NCBI GenBank assembly: GCA_000333855.2
Contig: CM007319.1
Span: 151,220-215,219, forward strand
Direction: 5' to 3'
From: Endotrypanum monterogeii
Lineage: Eukaryota; Euglenozoa; Kinetoplastea; Trypanosomatida; Trypanosomatidae
DNA: 64,000 nt
The notes below the pieces were generated by a model. That model ran no database searches. It worked only from the letters and a program-made list of their open reading frames with translations, and was not told the origin of the DNA. Within the stretch, counting starts at the first letter, position 1. Each line of letters opens with the position of its first letter. Position numbers and translations under genes: made by a program. Positions 30,371 to 41,236 of the stretch are shown here, piece after piece.

Positions 30371-31124
30371 ACCAAGCAGTTAATGGGGAGAAAGGAAAGA
30401 AAGAGGAGAAAGAAGTACGTTACCTGCTAGGGCCCCTCGCTATCGCGTGCGATTAATCTGCTCTATTTATAACACATTTTTTTTTTTTGCTTCGCTTCAG
30501 CTGCTATTGCCGCTGTTGCTTCTGCTTGCCTTCTTGTCGGCAACTGCTGCGTTGAGAGAGGCGAGGGGCGAAAAGAGTGTGTGCGACTCTGCTCATCTAC
30601 GCAGCACATGCATCATGAGGCGTGTCTGCTCTGCTACCTATCCCGCTAGGGTATATGCAAATACGAATTATAAAAAAAGGAGAAGGAGGACTTCTGGGAT
30701 GATGTACAATCACCACTCCGCGAAAACGAACTACTCCCGATGACTTGAGTGCTTACAAGTGGTGATATGTGTCTTCCGTCGCTAGGCCTCGCGAATACAC
30801 TGGCACCCCCTCTCCAGTCACCTTCCGGCTATGTCCTTAGAGACTTTTGGCGTTACCTTGACGAAGTGCCGTCAAGGAATGCAGCGCTTCCCCCTCCCCT
30901 CCTTCTTTTTTGTGTGTTTGGGGTATTTTGACCACCCCACAATCATGTTTGCAGTGGACTTCGCTTCCGCTGTTCGTTACCGCCATTAGTGTTCCATTCC
31001 CCTCGATCTTCTTTTCCCGTCAATCCTCCTGCCTTTTCGCTCGCCGTACTAAACAATCGCTACATGCACACACACACAAACATACACTTACCGGCATGCC
31101 TTCGCGAAGTGAACCAAGGAAACA
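30371..31124. other. 754-bp spacer
   Basis: No gene seen. It contains a T-run near 30477-30488, short CA repeats just before the L18a gene (about 31067-31085), and pyrimidine-rich stretches at about 30890-30912 and 31000-31045 that could serve as trans-splicing signals for L18a. Confidence 0.6.
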
Positions 31125-31664
31125 ATGGTCAAGCCTCACTTGCGCCATTACCAGGTCGTGGGCCGCGAGTCCCCCTCGGAGAAGAACCCCGAACCCACTG
31201 TCTACAAGTTCGAGGTGTTCGCCCCGAACTTCGTCGTCGCCAAAAGCCGCTTTTGGCGCATGATGAAGATCAAGAACAAGATCAAGGCCACCCACGGTGA
31301 TGTGCTCTCTTGCAAGGCCCTGAAGGACGCGAAGCTGTCGGCGCGCAACTACCTTGTCGACATCGCGTACTACAGCCAGCGTTGCGGGTACACACGCATG
31401 GTCAAGGAGTTCCGTGACGTCTCCAAGACCGGTGCCGTGAGCCAGGCCTACCACGACCTGGCTTCCCGCCACCGCGCCCGTTACCACAACATCGAGGTGC
31501 TGTGCGTGAAAAGCATTCCAGACCACGAGGTGAAGCACCTGAGCATTTCTCAGTACCACGCCCCGAACCTGTCCTTCCCGCTCCTGCAGCGCCGCCAGAA
31601 GGCGGCCCGCAAGGACCGTGCCATCTTCGTCAAGAAGAACACGAAGCGCGCTGTGGTGGCATGA
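31125..31664 (+). CDS. RPL18A: 60S ribosomal protein L18a (eL20)
   Basis: A 179-residue protein, the usual size for eukaryotic eL20. Family blocks run from the start: HLRHYQVVGRESPSE, PTVYKFEVFAPNFVVAKSRF (about 25-44), a Lys-rich KIKNKIKATHGDVLSC segment, NYLVDIAYYSQRCGYTRMVKEFRD (about 74-97) and the AVSQAYHDLASRHRARYHNIEV region (about 103-124), ending with a basic tail. It is a structural protein of the large ribosomal subunit near the 5S/expansion-segment side. Codons are strongly biased to AAG, CTG, GTC and CGC, much more than in neighbouring genes, as expected for a highly expressed product. The ATG at 31125 gives the conserved N-terminus. Leishmania genomes often carry ribosomal protein genes in two copies; only one is in this window. 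Confidence 0.97.
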   Translation: MVKPHLRHYQVVGRESPSEKNPEPTVYKFEVFAPNFVVAKSRFWRMMKIKNKIKATHGDVLSCKALKDAKLSARNYLVDIAYYSQRCGYTRMVKEFRDVSKTGAVSQAYHDLASRHRARYHNIEVLCVKSIPDHEVKHLSISQYHAPNLSFPLLQRRQKAARKDRAIFVKKNTKRAVVA

Positions 31665-32621
31665 GAGAGGCGCTGCTGAAGACAGGCGAAGTGCGGGTGA
31701 GCGCGGAGGATTGTGTGGGAAGAAAAGTGTCGACACATATCTACAGACGTGCGTACTCGGATCCATGGAGGTTGCTTCCTTTCCCACTTACTTCCGCTGC
31801 CCTCTCGTCTCTGTCTTGCAGTGTCGAGAGGTGGGTGGACGGCATGCTGCACTGCATCGACATGTACTTCTTTTCTCAAGGGATCTTGCTTCTTTTCCTC
31901 AATCGTGGATTGTCACGAGTGTTCGCCTCCCACCCCTCGCCGCCTCCACTGTCGCCCCCACTACACACAAACACATCCCTCACTCGTGTCTGTGGTGTAC
32001 TCGACACTCATCTGTCTGTCCCTTTGTTCCTCTTAGGCTTGTTTTCTGTCTTCTACATTTTTTCCTTTTGATTTCGACAAAAAAGAAACAAAAAAAGGCG
32101 AAATAAAAGCAGCAAGTGCCCTTTGTTTCACTCCTCTCCGCTCCCCGCCCTCCTCCCTCACACATGGAAGGCAGTTGTAAGTAGGGAGAGGAAGCGCGGG
32201 CGAGTGCGTGTGTGGGCTTGGGGGAGGGAGGAAGCGTCAGCAGATTTCTGAACGATTCTCCTTTTTCTTTTTCGAGTAGAGCGCTGCGCCTTTGCGTGTG
32301 TGAAGAGGGTTAGCGGGGCTGACATTGTGACATCAGCAGCTCACATATCGTACTACCACAACCACCACGGCTCGTACTAGCACTCGTATCATCTTGTGAG
32401 CGAGTGGCTCCAAGGTGCTTCCCTTGCTCCTGCTATGCCCCCAGCACCCCTGCGCCAATGAAGGGCACCAAGAAACAAATCGTTTTGGATTATTTTCTGA
32501 GAGCTTAGTGACCGAGTTTTGCTCGTGTCTGGCGCTATGCTCTCCTCAGCACGAGATTCCACCACCCTCTCCACTCTTCAACGCCCCGTCCCCTCCCTTC
32601 TCCTTTACACACGGACAGATA
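31665..32621. other. 0.96 kb spacer
   Basis: No gene seen. Pyrimidine-rich blocks occur at about 31775-31830 and 31925-32060, with A-rich sequence near 32080-32110 and further pyrimidine tracts at about 32262-32275 and 32580-32606. The last AG before the next gene (32617-32618) is only 3 bases from its ATG, so an earlier acceptor may be used. Confidence 0.55.
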
Positions 32622-35600
32622 ATGCCGAAGAACATTACCAGCGGGGCGAACCCAGTGTCGACCTGTGCGACCACGCTGCACGTGACACTCCTCACAAGTC
32701 ACTACAACTCCGCACACGACAAAGAAGATGCTACCACTGCCTTCGGCAACAGCAGCGGTGCCGCTGGACACCGACGTGATGCGCCGGTGGGTGCCAGAGC
32801 GAACAGCAGCGCAAACGTCAAATCTGCAGGAAGTGAAGGAGCCGAGGTCTACAGTTGTAGCACAGTGGCCGATCACTTGGACACGGTAGCCCGTGTGCTC
32901 TGCGCTGTTTTGAGGCTACAGAACACCGCCAATGACGATGCGGTGGCCGAAACGGCGCGGCGCATCCAAACAGCGAAAGCTGTACGAGACGGCGTCATGC
33001 CGTGGGAAAACGTCGCTGATGCGGCGTCCCTCGAGCAGCAGCAGGACTCGCACCTTCCTGGTTACGTTCCTCCCTTTGAAGAAAACGCCAAGGGTGGTAA
33101 TCTGGACCTCCCTTTTGTCTCAGCTGCCACAACGCCCTCCTCGCGTGCTACTACGCCACCCTCAACTTCCTCCGGGACTACTAAGGGTAAAGGTCGAATC
33201 CCTTCCGCTGCCAAAGGCGGCCCGACAGCGTCTCTGCCACAGCACTCGGGTGCTATGCAAACAGCGCTTTCAGCAAATTCGACACCCTCCTCCTTGTCGC
33301 TCCTAGGACTTCAGGACCACACGAGTGAGCCCGTGCCGGACCCACGTCAGCGGTATGTGGACAGAGAACTGCCACCATGCGAGATGGCTGTGGTGCCAGG
33401 TGCGAGTTCAGCGTCTGCTGAGTCATATGTTCTATTTGTTTACCACCTGGCTCACGCGGAAGAAGTCCTCGCACAACTGTCAGCTCTGGCCACGGAAGAG
33501 ATCAGCAGCGGCTCAGATAAAAAAGATACTTTAGCATCATCGATCATTGATCTCCCTAAGGGAGAAAAGCGTAGCCCACATTCCGTCCGGGCCGCCGAAA
33601 TTATCACGGAAGCACTATGGGCCACCGTTCAGGGAGCATTGGGAACCCACTTGCATGTATCTGGTTGCCGAACTGCACCTACCCACGTGCCCGTGGTGTG
33701 GGCCATGGCGGATCCGCGATGGCTGAAAGCTTTTCTCCCTTGCTCCTCGGACGAGACGGACGAGCTTTTCTCGTTTCACCCCTGCCCCACATCTTTCCCC
33801 GTTCGCTCGTCCCCGCTGTGCCGTCCTGTGGTGATGACCTCCACGGAACGCTTAGTGCGGCTATTGCCACGTTCAATCTTCTACCTCTATGACCCCTCAA
33901 GCAGCAGTACTGTTGTGAAGGAGACACTTGCTGTTTTGCAGTCGAGCTCGGGTGAAAGATCACACTCGCCAGAGAGCTCTCAGAGTGCGGTGCCTGGGCT
34001 CGGCGTGAGCGAAGGCATCAGGAAGGTCTCTTTGCCGCGCAACGGCGCTAGACCTCCAACTATGCCAGCAGCAAAATCGTCTCGCTCAGCTGGACTGTCA
34101 ACAAGTGGGTCTGGAGCCTCTAGAGGTCGCAGTGGGCGCGGCGCAGCTGGGGCGGCTGCCGCAACAGCCACGCATGCATCGGTGCTCGCAGCGTCGGCAC
34201 CGCAACAAAGTTCGCTACAATCGCGGCTCTTGAATATGGGGGTTGATATGCAGGCTGCACCAGAAGATTTTCCCTACTGCAATAGCAGCCCTCGCATCCT
34301 GGCTCAGTACCTTTACTCGGGAGGTGTAGCTGCAGCACCACCACTATCACAAGTGGCAGCACCAGTCGCATCATCGCCGACGCAGGCAGATCTTGAGGCC
34401 GAGCTGACGTGCTTCCTAGCCAAAATGGCCGCTTTCCAGCGCGCAGTAATGGCCGCGTCAGAGGCTGCTGTAACGACATCGAAGACGGAGGAAGCGACTG
34501 AGGAAATGTGGTGCATACACGCATCGCTGCTGAGGTGGGTGCGCGCATACCTGAACAGCCCGCCCGATGTGCCGCTGGCAGATCGCGCTGCGGCGGGGAG
34601 GCTAATGAGCGGTACCGATGGTGATACTCAAGAGAGGCGCCAGCAACCCCCTCCTGCCTTTGAAGAGGTGGTTCGCCTATCATTATCAAAATGCTTACCG
34701 AAAGATTCCGTGTGGCCCCTGCCCCTGTGGGAGGTAGCGCCGCTGCCCATCGCACCGGTGCCCCCTCTGGTCCTCCGTTCCACTGGGTCTAGTGACATCG
34801 CTGCCTCAACGAACCGCACGGTGGAAAATATCATGCCGTGGGCCACTACTGTGCTCTCGACTATGGTTGGTGAGGATCAGAGTGGTGACGCTGCAGAGGT
34901 ACACAACAAGTCTCCCTTCGTACCGCTGCTGAGCCGTCTCGTGCACCTCATCGAGGCATACAACGCTTGGTCTTCGAAGAACAGCCTGACCCCGGCGCGT
35001 ATCGTAAACAGTGCCTGCCACAAAGGTGCCTACCAGGCGGTCGCAGGGAAGGCACAGGGTGGTCAGACGGAGGATGCGCAGTCGATGGTGCCACCGTCAA
35101 TGGCACCTGGGCGTCATACGGGCGGTGTTTTCAACGTCATGAGTGCCGTGTGTGTGTGGGTGGCGGCAGTGGGCGCATCACCCGCTCCACTGAAGCCGTC
35201 CGGTGAGTTGACAACGTTGTGTGCGTCGGAATTGTGGGTGCCATCGAACAAGGCAAAGCAGCCCGACTGCAGCCTCGATGCGATGGCGTCGCCGTCACCC
35301 GCGTCCTCCGGACTCTTTCGGAGGTATGCACAGCCATTTTATGCTCTTCAGATGGTTGCCAGTCGAGACGAAAAGACTCGCATAGGCGCTGGGGCTCTAG
35401 TGGCCATCGTCCCCCGACTTGCCACGGCTACGGAGGCACCAGAAAGTGAGTCAGCTGACACGGACAAGAGGATCAAGTACGCTGTCCCAACGGCAGAACG
35501 CATTCACCACGATGGCGCGGATGTGGCTCCTTCGCCGTATCCGCAAGAAGCATCGTGGATGGTGCGACACATCATCGCCAAGAACGCGGGACACTTTGAG

Positions 35601-38600
35601 GTAAACCTTGCGCGCGGCACAGACACCATCACGCCAGCCGCAGATCGAAAAGGACTGTGTCCCACATTGCAGGACCTGGCAGCAGGGGGATCCCCCTCGA
35701 TCGCATTGCATCAGAGCGCGATAGCGGCGATGACCACCACCACCAAGAGCATCGGGCACCTTCTTCATCAGCAGCGGCGCCGACTGCTCCGGCACATGTC
35801 TGGTGTTGCAGCGAAGCTTCAGCCCTACTCACAGGGTGTTCATCTCATAAAAGAGATGGCGCGTGATTTTCTTGGGCGGCGCCCAGTCATGGAAGCATCT
35901 GTGACGCTACAGGAAGCGTTGGAGTCTACACTGGCTGCCCCGAGGACGAAAGCAGCAGCTGATAGAAAATGCAGTGAGAGCCTGTGGACACTGTCGCGTC
36001 GGGGCACAAAAGATTCCCGTGGCGAGTCGGCCGACAGTGGCGCTAACGCCACACAGCAGGTTAGCGCTCTGAACCTGTTACAGCGCTATCTTGTTTCTGT
36101 TGACCCGACACACGCGCGTCTGGCGACCAAGTCGAAGTTGGTCAAACCGCAGAGCCCAGCTCTGTTGTTGGAGCGTCACCGCAGCAACGAGAGCAACGAC
36201 AACAGACTGCTGGCGGCACGCGCGGCGGCAGAAAATCTCATGCCACGCATTTACGAGCATGTCCTTCAGCAGGCACTCCTGCATCAGCTGCTGCGAGAAA
36301 TGGGACTGGAATTAGCAGCCCGTCCTGCCTCGCCGCCCAACAGCGGTCATCTTCTTACAGCTCCCACGGAGGATGATGCCTCCGCGAACGATGATTGGAA
36401 CATAACGCAGCAACTCCCAGTGCAGGCAATTGTGACATCCATCTTGGACTTTCAGGAGCGTTTCGGCGCACATAACGTTGCGTGGCGCTCGTGCGCTCTT
36501 CATTACCGCCCCCTCTCCTTACCAACCGCCAAGAAAGACAGTTTCACTGGACAAGACGTCAACGTACGTGAGATCCCTGAGGAGGATACAGATGATGGCG
36601 TGCTGCGCACGTCTGCCTACGCACACAACGCCCTCAACGTTCACCCCACACGTCGAGTGACTCACATATGGATTGCTGGCGTGACAGTCCCCAGTGCTCC
36701 GGTGGCCCAAAACTCTGAGGGCGGATGTGAGTCTAATCCTGGAATGAAGCAAGGGCAAAGCAAGCACGTCACTCTAGGACCGCAACGCTCGCGTAGATGG
36801 GTGAATATGGTCCCCCAGGCAGGAACAGTGACACCGGTTGAAGTCTACGCACTGTGGCAGTCTCTCCTGCGGGAGCAGCTGGATAATCTTGCGAGGATGT
36901 CCAATGAAAAGTGCACCGTCACGACCGTCGCCGATTCGGCAGCGCATCTGCGAGTGGGTCCGACGGATTTGAAGTTGCGTACGATGTACAGCCTCATCTC
37001 CCAGTACATGCAGGAGCATGCGGAGGCGTCGACGTCACTGGTTCGTACGAAAGAGACGTCTTCAACCTCATCTGAGAAGATGAACATTACAGATATCTCC
37101 CCAATGCGCTTTGACACCCACGAAACCATCTACCCGTATGGCGATGCTATAGTAGAGGTCTGGAGTAGTGAGGTGCAGCGTCTGTGTCGCTATATCAAAG
37201 CTACCGAAGTCATCGCCACTCTGCATGCCACGCCGTCAAACAAAGGGGACCCCAACGTCCACCTCACAGTGCACTGGGATGACGGACTGCTTCTCACGTG
37301 CACGAGCGGGAGCGCTAGTCAAAATAACATCGATATGGTGCCTCCAATTGATGTGATGCTGACAACCTCCAATACTGTTTTTCAGCGGCGCGAGGGTGTG
37401 TCCCGAATCCGCCTTTACCGGTTTCCGAACACTTCCTCTAGTACGATGGCAAGTACTGCGGTCTCGCTGAAGGCGATGAGCGGCCCGCCGACACCGACCG
37501 TGCCACAGGGTGGGGTAATGGAGACGTGCACAGCCCTTTTTGAGGAGCCGGTTATCCTCTACTGCGTTCATCACTGTCCGCCAAAAATGACTGCAGCAAC
37601 TGTAGTCGAGCTAGAGGGGTCCTCTGAACATGAGACTATGTGCGAGGTCGACGAGCGCACCGGTGTGGTGCACCGCTTCTACGCATCGGGTATGCAGCAA
37701 CTGCTATTCCCCAGCGGTGCGATCATGATCCGGCGGCCCGTAGTAGCAGCTTTTTCGAAGCTGTCACTATGCAAACCAACCCCACACTACTGTGACACGT
37801 TGGTCACGTTAGATGGGCGGTGTTTCGTGCGCAACGACAGTGTCAGGGAGGACAACTTCGCGGACGCATCTCACAAGCAATCGAAAGGGGTCCATGGTGA
37901 TGTGTTTCATTGTGTACAGGCACGGATATCACGCGCGAACTGCGGATATACACAAAGAGCTGCTGAGGGCGATGACCCGCATGCTCCGCCCTTCACACGC
38001 ACGGAATGCACTTACGATGCTGTGTACCACTGCCACATGCGCTCCCGCCAGGACGGCTTGACTGTCGCGGAGTACGAATCTCTGAAGTCCTACACGGGCA
38101 GCGAGGGCCCAAACTACGGCGACCGCGCGTGCACTATGCTTGCTCGTGTTGTTGTGTTTCCAGACGGCACCACCATCACAACGGTGGCTCCGAGAGAGGT
38201 GCGGCGACGCGCGCTTGTTCGCCACCCCGATGGAACCTCCGTGCTCGCTTCACTATCTTCTTCAACGCTGTGCACACTGTTGGAAGAAGTGCAAGCGGTA
38301 GAGGACAGCCTTTTGCGTTCGGTGGGGGACAGGGCTGAGCTATCCGTGTGCTGGTGTGTTGAGGCATCTTCAATGCCTCGGGTATATCTTGCACCAGCCC
38401 AGCAGGAAAGCAACAAAAAAGAGAAGGTTCGTATCCCTTCCTTTGCTGTCGTCTTTGGTGATGGAACGGTGCTGCAGCGACGATGGGTAGCCGCGGTGCT
38501 GCCTCCGTCCCCATTTTGCGCCACAGCTGATGAGGGGAGTGCGTTGGTGGGCACAGACAAAGACGACGGCGCTGGCGGTGGAGATGTCGGAGGAATGGAC

Positions 38601-40172
38601 ATGCGTGACACTCCGCCGTACAGCGCAGGTACTTTTGAAACTGTGCTAACGCGCCCGTCGACAAGTGCGGTGCGCATTCTTCACCAGCACGCCATTGCGA
38701 CCATCGAGCCTGCCGACGTGCTCGACGCAATCACTTACACTTCTCCTGCAGCGTACGCTGTGGGGCAGGGACTACTGTTTTTTGATTTGGCGTGTGGTGG
38801 TGGCCTGCGCTTGGTAGACGCGGCACGGTGTGTCTGGGAGGTGCGCGAGTTGGCGGCAGCTCATGGTCCACAGGTATTACACCCGGATCGTGCAAGTACG
38901 TACGGGGAGTTGCTGCGGGCCTTGGTCAGTCCTCACTACAGTCCCCATCGGCTGCCACGAGCAGTGCAGATGATGTATGCCCGTGAGCAACAACACGAAA
39001 GTGCAACTTATGTGCAGAAACGAGCCACTGGATGGTGTCCGCCTCTCCTGCGACGGATGCGTGAGATTGCGGAGCCGTTCATTCGAATTGCACAGCTGCT
39101 TCGCACCGACGTGCTAGCGCCAATAGAGTCCTCAGCCGCTGCAGCCGACAAACGATTGTTTCCCTCTGGCGGTGCTCTGAGCACGCCCCCCTCCGCCAGC
39201 ACGACGGGAGGATCTTGCACGAAGGTACAGGGTGACTCCTTCCTAGCAGGCGTCCCCCCGGAGTCGATGTTGCGCGTGTTCCCTGTGTGTTTTGGCCAGC
39301 TAGATAATGGCGAAGCTATTCGCTACAGGCACGTGTGCGAAGTGCCTCCCCTGAGCTCGGGATCTGGCGAATCATCCACCCCGATAGCACTGTCGGAGCC
39401 GCAGGTGATCGAGCGTCTGGTGCCAGGTATCGAGACCGGCAGCGTGCTGGGCTACATCAGCACGACACTGGGACACACATATGATGCTGACACGATTGGC
39501 TCTCTTTTTTCTGGGCAGCCAAACACCACTACTGGGAATTCCGGTGTCCTCTGGAAACGATTAATGAAAGCTGCCCGACTATCTTTGCTCTGCGCCGGCG
39601 TATTGGCGCCTGCCATACCACCAGCCATCAAGCCGCCCTCTAGAGCATCCTTTCTTTCCACTGCTCCTTCCTCTGTCGCTGACATCAACGCCTCTAGTGT
39701 GTTGTCCCTCCCGCCATTGGCTGTGCTGCTTAATCGTGGCAGCCGCTGGCTCCCCGCCGCCCTTCAGCCACCACAGCGGTTCGGCACTTATCAGATTAAG
39801 CGGTCGGCTGACAACTTTGCAGCAGAGGTCGATAACGCCGATGTGGCGTGGGTGCGGGACTCGCCTGCTTCCCTTTCCAACGCGACGCTCAACGCTGCCT
39901 ATGTGGAGTACGTCTTGCAACAAGTCAACCCTGCTACAGCAATAAAGACATCGTGTGCCGCCCTGCAGAGAGAAGTGGTACGAAAAGAACTGCATCGGCA
40001 CGAGCAGCTTGCGCAGCTGAGTCACTACCACAGAGTATTAAGCAGTCAGTGGCCAATGGAGCTGCCGGCGTCGGCGCGGGAGGAACAGGTGCGGCTGGAA
40101 AGGCGCTTCGAGGAGTTGCAGCGCACCCCCTCGTCTGGTATTCCAAGCACTAACGAGCGCATGGCGATGTAG
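32622..40172 (+). CDS. Large axonemal-type protein, probable central-pair component PF6/SPAG17
   Basis: The protein has 2516 residues from the first ATG in frame (a GTG at 32415 opens the frame earlier, but that part is spacer-like). The N-terminal half is mixed low-complexity and helical sequence. The C-terminal half (about 1480-2300) has repeated short beta-type units built on a D/S-G-T/A motif: HWDDGLLLTC (about 1549), FPSGAIMIRR, VVFPDGTTITT (about 1844), RHPDGTSV and VVFGDGTVLQ. This pattern and size are what I associate with the central-pair C1a projection protein PF6/SPAG17, needed for flagellar motility. The identification is from pattern and memory, not alignment. A Ser/Pro-rich linker near 470-540 and an Ala/Thr-rich stretch precede the structured part. 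There is no transmembrane segment. The alternative is an unrelated large flagellar or cytoskeletal protein. Confidence 0.6.
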   Translation: MPKNITSGANPVSTCATTLHVTLLTSHYNSAHDKEDATTAFGNSSGAAGHRRDAPVGARANSSANVKSAGSEGAEVYSCSTVADHLDTVARVLCAVLRLQNTANDDAVAETARRIQTAKAVRDGVMPWENVADAASLEQQQDSHLPGYVPPFEENAKGGNLDLPFVSAATTPSSRATTPPSTSSGTTKGKGRIPSAAKGGPTASLPQHSGAMQTALSANSTPSSLSLLGLQDHTSEPVPDPRQRYVDRELPPCEMAVVPGASSASAESYVLFVYHLAHAEEVLAQLSALATEEISSGSDKKDTLASSIIDLPKGEKRSPHSVRAAEIITEALWATVQGALGTHLHVSGCRTAPTHVPVVWAMADPRWLKAFLPCSSDETDELFSFHPCPTSFPVRSSPLCRPVVMTSTERLVRLLPRSIFYLYDPSSSSTVVKETLAVLQSSSGERSHSPESSQSAVPGLGVSEGIRKVSLPRNGARPPTMPAAKSSRSAGLSTSGSGASRGRSGRGAAGAAAATATHASVLAASAPQQSSLQSRLLNMGVDMQAAPEDFPYCNSSPRILAQYLYSGGVAAAPPLSQVAAPVASSPTQADLEAELTCFLAKMAAFQRAVMAASEAAVTTSKTEEATEEMWCIHASLLRWVRAYLNSPPDVPLADRAAAGRLMSGTDGDTQERRQQPPPAFEEVVRLSLSKCLPKDSVWPLPLWEVAPLPIAPVPPLVLRSTGSSDIAASTNRTVENIMPWATTVLSTMVGEDQSGDAAEVHNKSPFVPLLSRLVHLIEAYNAWSSKNSLTPARIVNSACHKGAYQAVAGKAQGGQTEDAQSMVPPSMAPGRHTGGVFNVMSAVCVWVAAVGASPAPLKPSGELTTLCASELWVPSNKAKQPDCSLDAMASPSPASSGLFRRYAQPFYALQMVASRDEKTRIGAGALVAIVPRLATATEAPESESADTDKRIKYAVPTAERIHHDGADVAPSPYPQEASWMVRHIIAKNAGHFEVNLARGTDTITPAADRKGLCPTLQDLAAGGSPSIALHQSAIAAMTTTTKSIGHLLHQQRRRLLRHMSGVAAKLQPYSQGVHLIKEMARDFLGRRPVMEASVTLQEALESTLAAPRTKAAADRKCSESLWTLSRRGTKDSRGESADSGANATQQVSALNLLQRYLVSVDPTHARLATKSKLVKPQSPALLLERHRSNESNDNRLLAARAAAENLMPRIYEHVLQQALLHQLLREMGLELAARPASPPNSGHLLTAPTEDDASANDDWNITQQLPVQAIVTSILDFQERFGAHNVAWRSCALHYRPLSLPTAKKDSFTGQDVNVREIPEEDTDDGVLRTSAYAHNALNVHPTRRVTHIWIAGVTVPSAPVAQNSEGGCESNPGMKQGQSKHVTLGPQRSRRWVNMVPQAGTVTPVEVYALWQSLLREQLDNLARMSNEKCTVTTVADSAAHLRVGPTDLKLRTMYSLISQYMQEHAEASTSLVRTKETSSTSSEKMNITDISPMRFDTHETIYPYGDAIVEVWSSEVQRLCRYIKATEVIATLHATPSNKGDPNVHLTVHWDDGLLLTCTSGSASQNNIDMVPPIDVMLTTSNTVFQRREGVSRIRLYRFPNTSSSTMASTAVSLKAMSGPPTPTVPQGGVMETCTALFEEPVILYCVHHCPPKMTAATVVELEGSSEHETMCEVDERTGVVHRFYASGMQQLLFPSGAIMIRRPVVAAFSKLSLCKPTPHYCDTLVTLDGRCFVRNDSVREDNFADASHKQSKGVHGDVFHCVQARISRANCGYTQRAAEGDDPHAPPFTRTECTYDAVYHCHMRSRQDGLTVAEYESLKSYTGSEGPNYGDRACTMLARVVVFPDGTTITTVAPREVRRRALVRHPDGTSVLASLSSSTLCTLLEEVQAVEDSLLRSVGDRAELSVCWCVEASSMPRVYLAPAQQESNKKEKVRIPSFAVVFGDGTVLQRRWVAAVLPPSPFCATADEGSALVGTDKDDGAGGGDVGGMDMRDTPPYSAGTFETVLTRPSTSAVRILHQHAIATIEPADVLDAITYTSPAAYAVGQGLLFFDLACGGGLRLVDAARCVWEVRELAAAHGPQVLHPDRASTYGELLRALVSPHYSPHRLPRAVQMMYAREQQHESATYVQKRATGWCPPLLRRMREIAEPFIRIAQLLRTDVLAPIESSAAAADKRLFPSGGALSTPPSASTTGGSCTKVQGDSFLAGVPPESMLRVFPVCFGQLDNGEAIRYRHVCEVPPLSSGSGESSTPIALSEPQVIERLVPGIETGSVLGYISTTLGHTYDADTIGSLFSGQPNTTTGNSGVLWKRLMKAARLSLLCAGVLAPAIPPAIKPPSRASFLSTAPSSVADINASSVLSLPPLAVLLNRGSRWLPAALQPPQRFGTYQIKRSADNFAAEVDNADVAWVRDSPASLSNATLNAAYVEYVLQQVNPATAIKTSCAALQREVVRKELHRHEQLAQLSHYHRVLSSQWPMELPASAREEQVRLERRFEELQRTPSSGIPSTNERMAM

Positions 40173-41236
40173 GAATATGAGACACGGATGCGTGCGTACG
40201 GAAGAACCAGCTTTCTTCTTGGATGGCGTCAGTATCACTGAAGTGTGTTTTTTTTGTTTTCTTGTACCGCACGTGATGGCCTTCGATGAGCCCCTTGTCT
40301 GCTAATACCACAACGTCTTAGTGCCTCCCCTTCTCCCCACCTCCGCCCTTCCATCGGCACGTCCCTGGCCACCACGAAACAGTCAAGACGATTGCATTTG
40401 AATTCTAATCCTCTGCACTCACCTAGCCGCACCCAAGTCACCTTTTTTTTTCCTTTTTTCGCTCCTCAGAAACACAATCGATACCTTGCATACGTAGAGG
40501 AGACGTCACTGATGTACACTAAACCAGAGATTTTTAAAAGGAGACCCCTTCCCCCCCTTCCCCCCCTTCCCCTCGCTCTCTAGCACGTGTTCACTTACGG
40601 ACCAAGAACAAACAAGAGTGGGGAGAGAAGGAAAAGAGAATGTGGCATTGCATACTTGTATGTTGCGAGTGGTATGATTCCCTTGGGTGATGGTGGTGGT
40701 GGTGGTAGTGAAGTCCCCTAGATCTCTCAACAGGCGCATGAGAGCGCACAATGAAATAAATAACAATCAAAAATCAGCCGCATCCCTCCCTCCTAATCTC
40801 CCTTTTCCCTGCCTCTGGAGGGGGGGGCAAGTGTTGTAGAGCGGTGAGAACTATGTAGCCATTCGTACGCGAGTGAGGCATAGCGCTACGCACGCATGGG
40901 CAGACGAGCCATGACTCGATGCGAACGAGAGTTGATGATTTGAAACACTGGAGGAATAAAGCAAACAAGCAATCGAAGCTGGCGTGCAGCTTGGAAGGTG
41001 CGTCGGCTCCATCGAACTTGTCGCACATACCCTCTCCCTCTGCGACCCTGGTTCTTCAGTCTTTTTTTTTCGCATCTTCCTTTTCTCTTCTCGAATCCCC
41101 GGCGCTGGCATCCTTTTCGATGGTCGTGCTGGAGTAGGTGTGGAGGACACACAGTTCTAGCCTCCATACCTCTCCTTCGGTACCTGCAAGGACTAAATAC
41201 ATTCTTTGGACGTGCAAAATAGCTGACCGCTTCACG
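40173..41236. other. 1.06 kb spacer
   Basis: No gene seen. It has T-runs near 40246-40254 and 40442-40451, a C/T-repeat (CCCCCCTT units) at about 40551-40572, a TGG repeat near 40688-40705, and a T-run at about 41061-41070 preceding the splice-acceptor zone of the next gene. Confidence 0.6.

Noticed and set aside
32415..32621. Longer N-terminus for the PF6-like gene starting at GTG
   Set aside because: Nuclear genes here should start at ATG, and the extension is pyrimidine-tract sequence before a likely acceptor. The same reasoning removed non-ATG extensions of the genes at 7126, 18206, 28205, 41237 and 46061.
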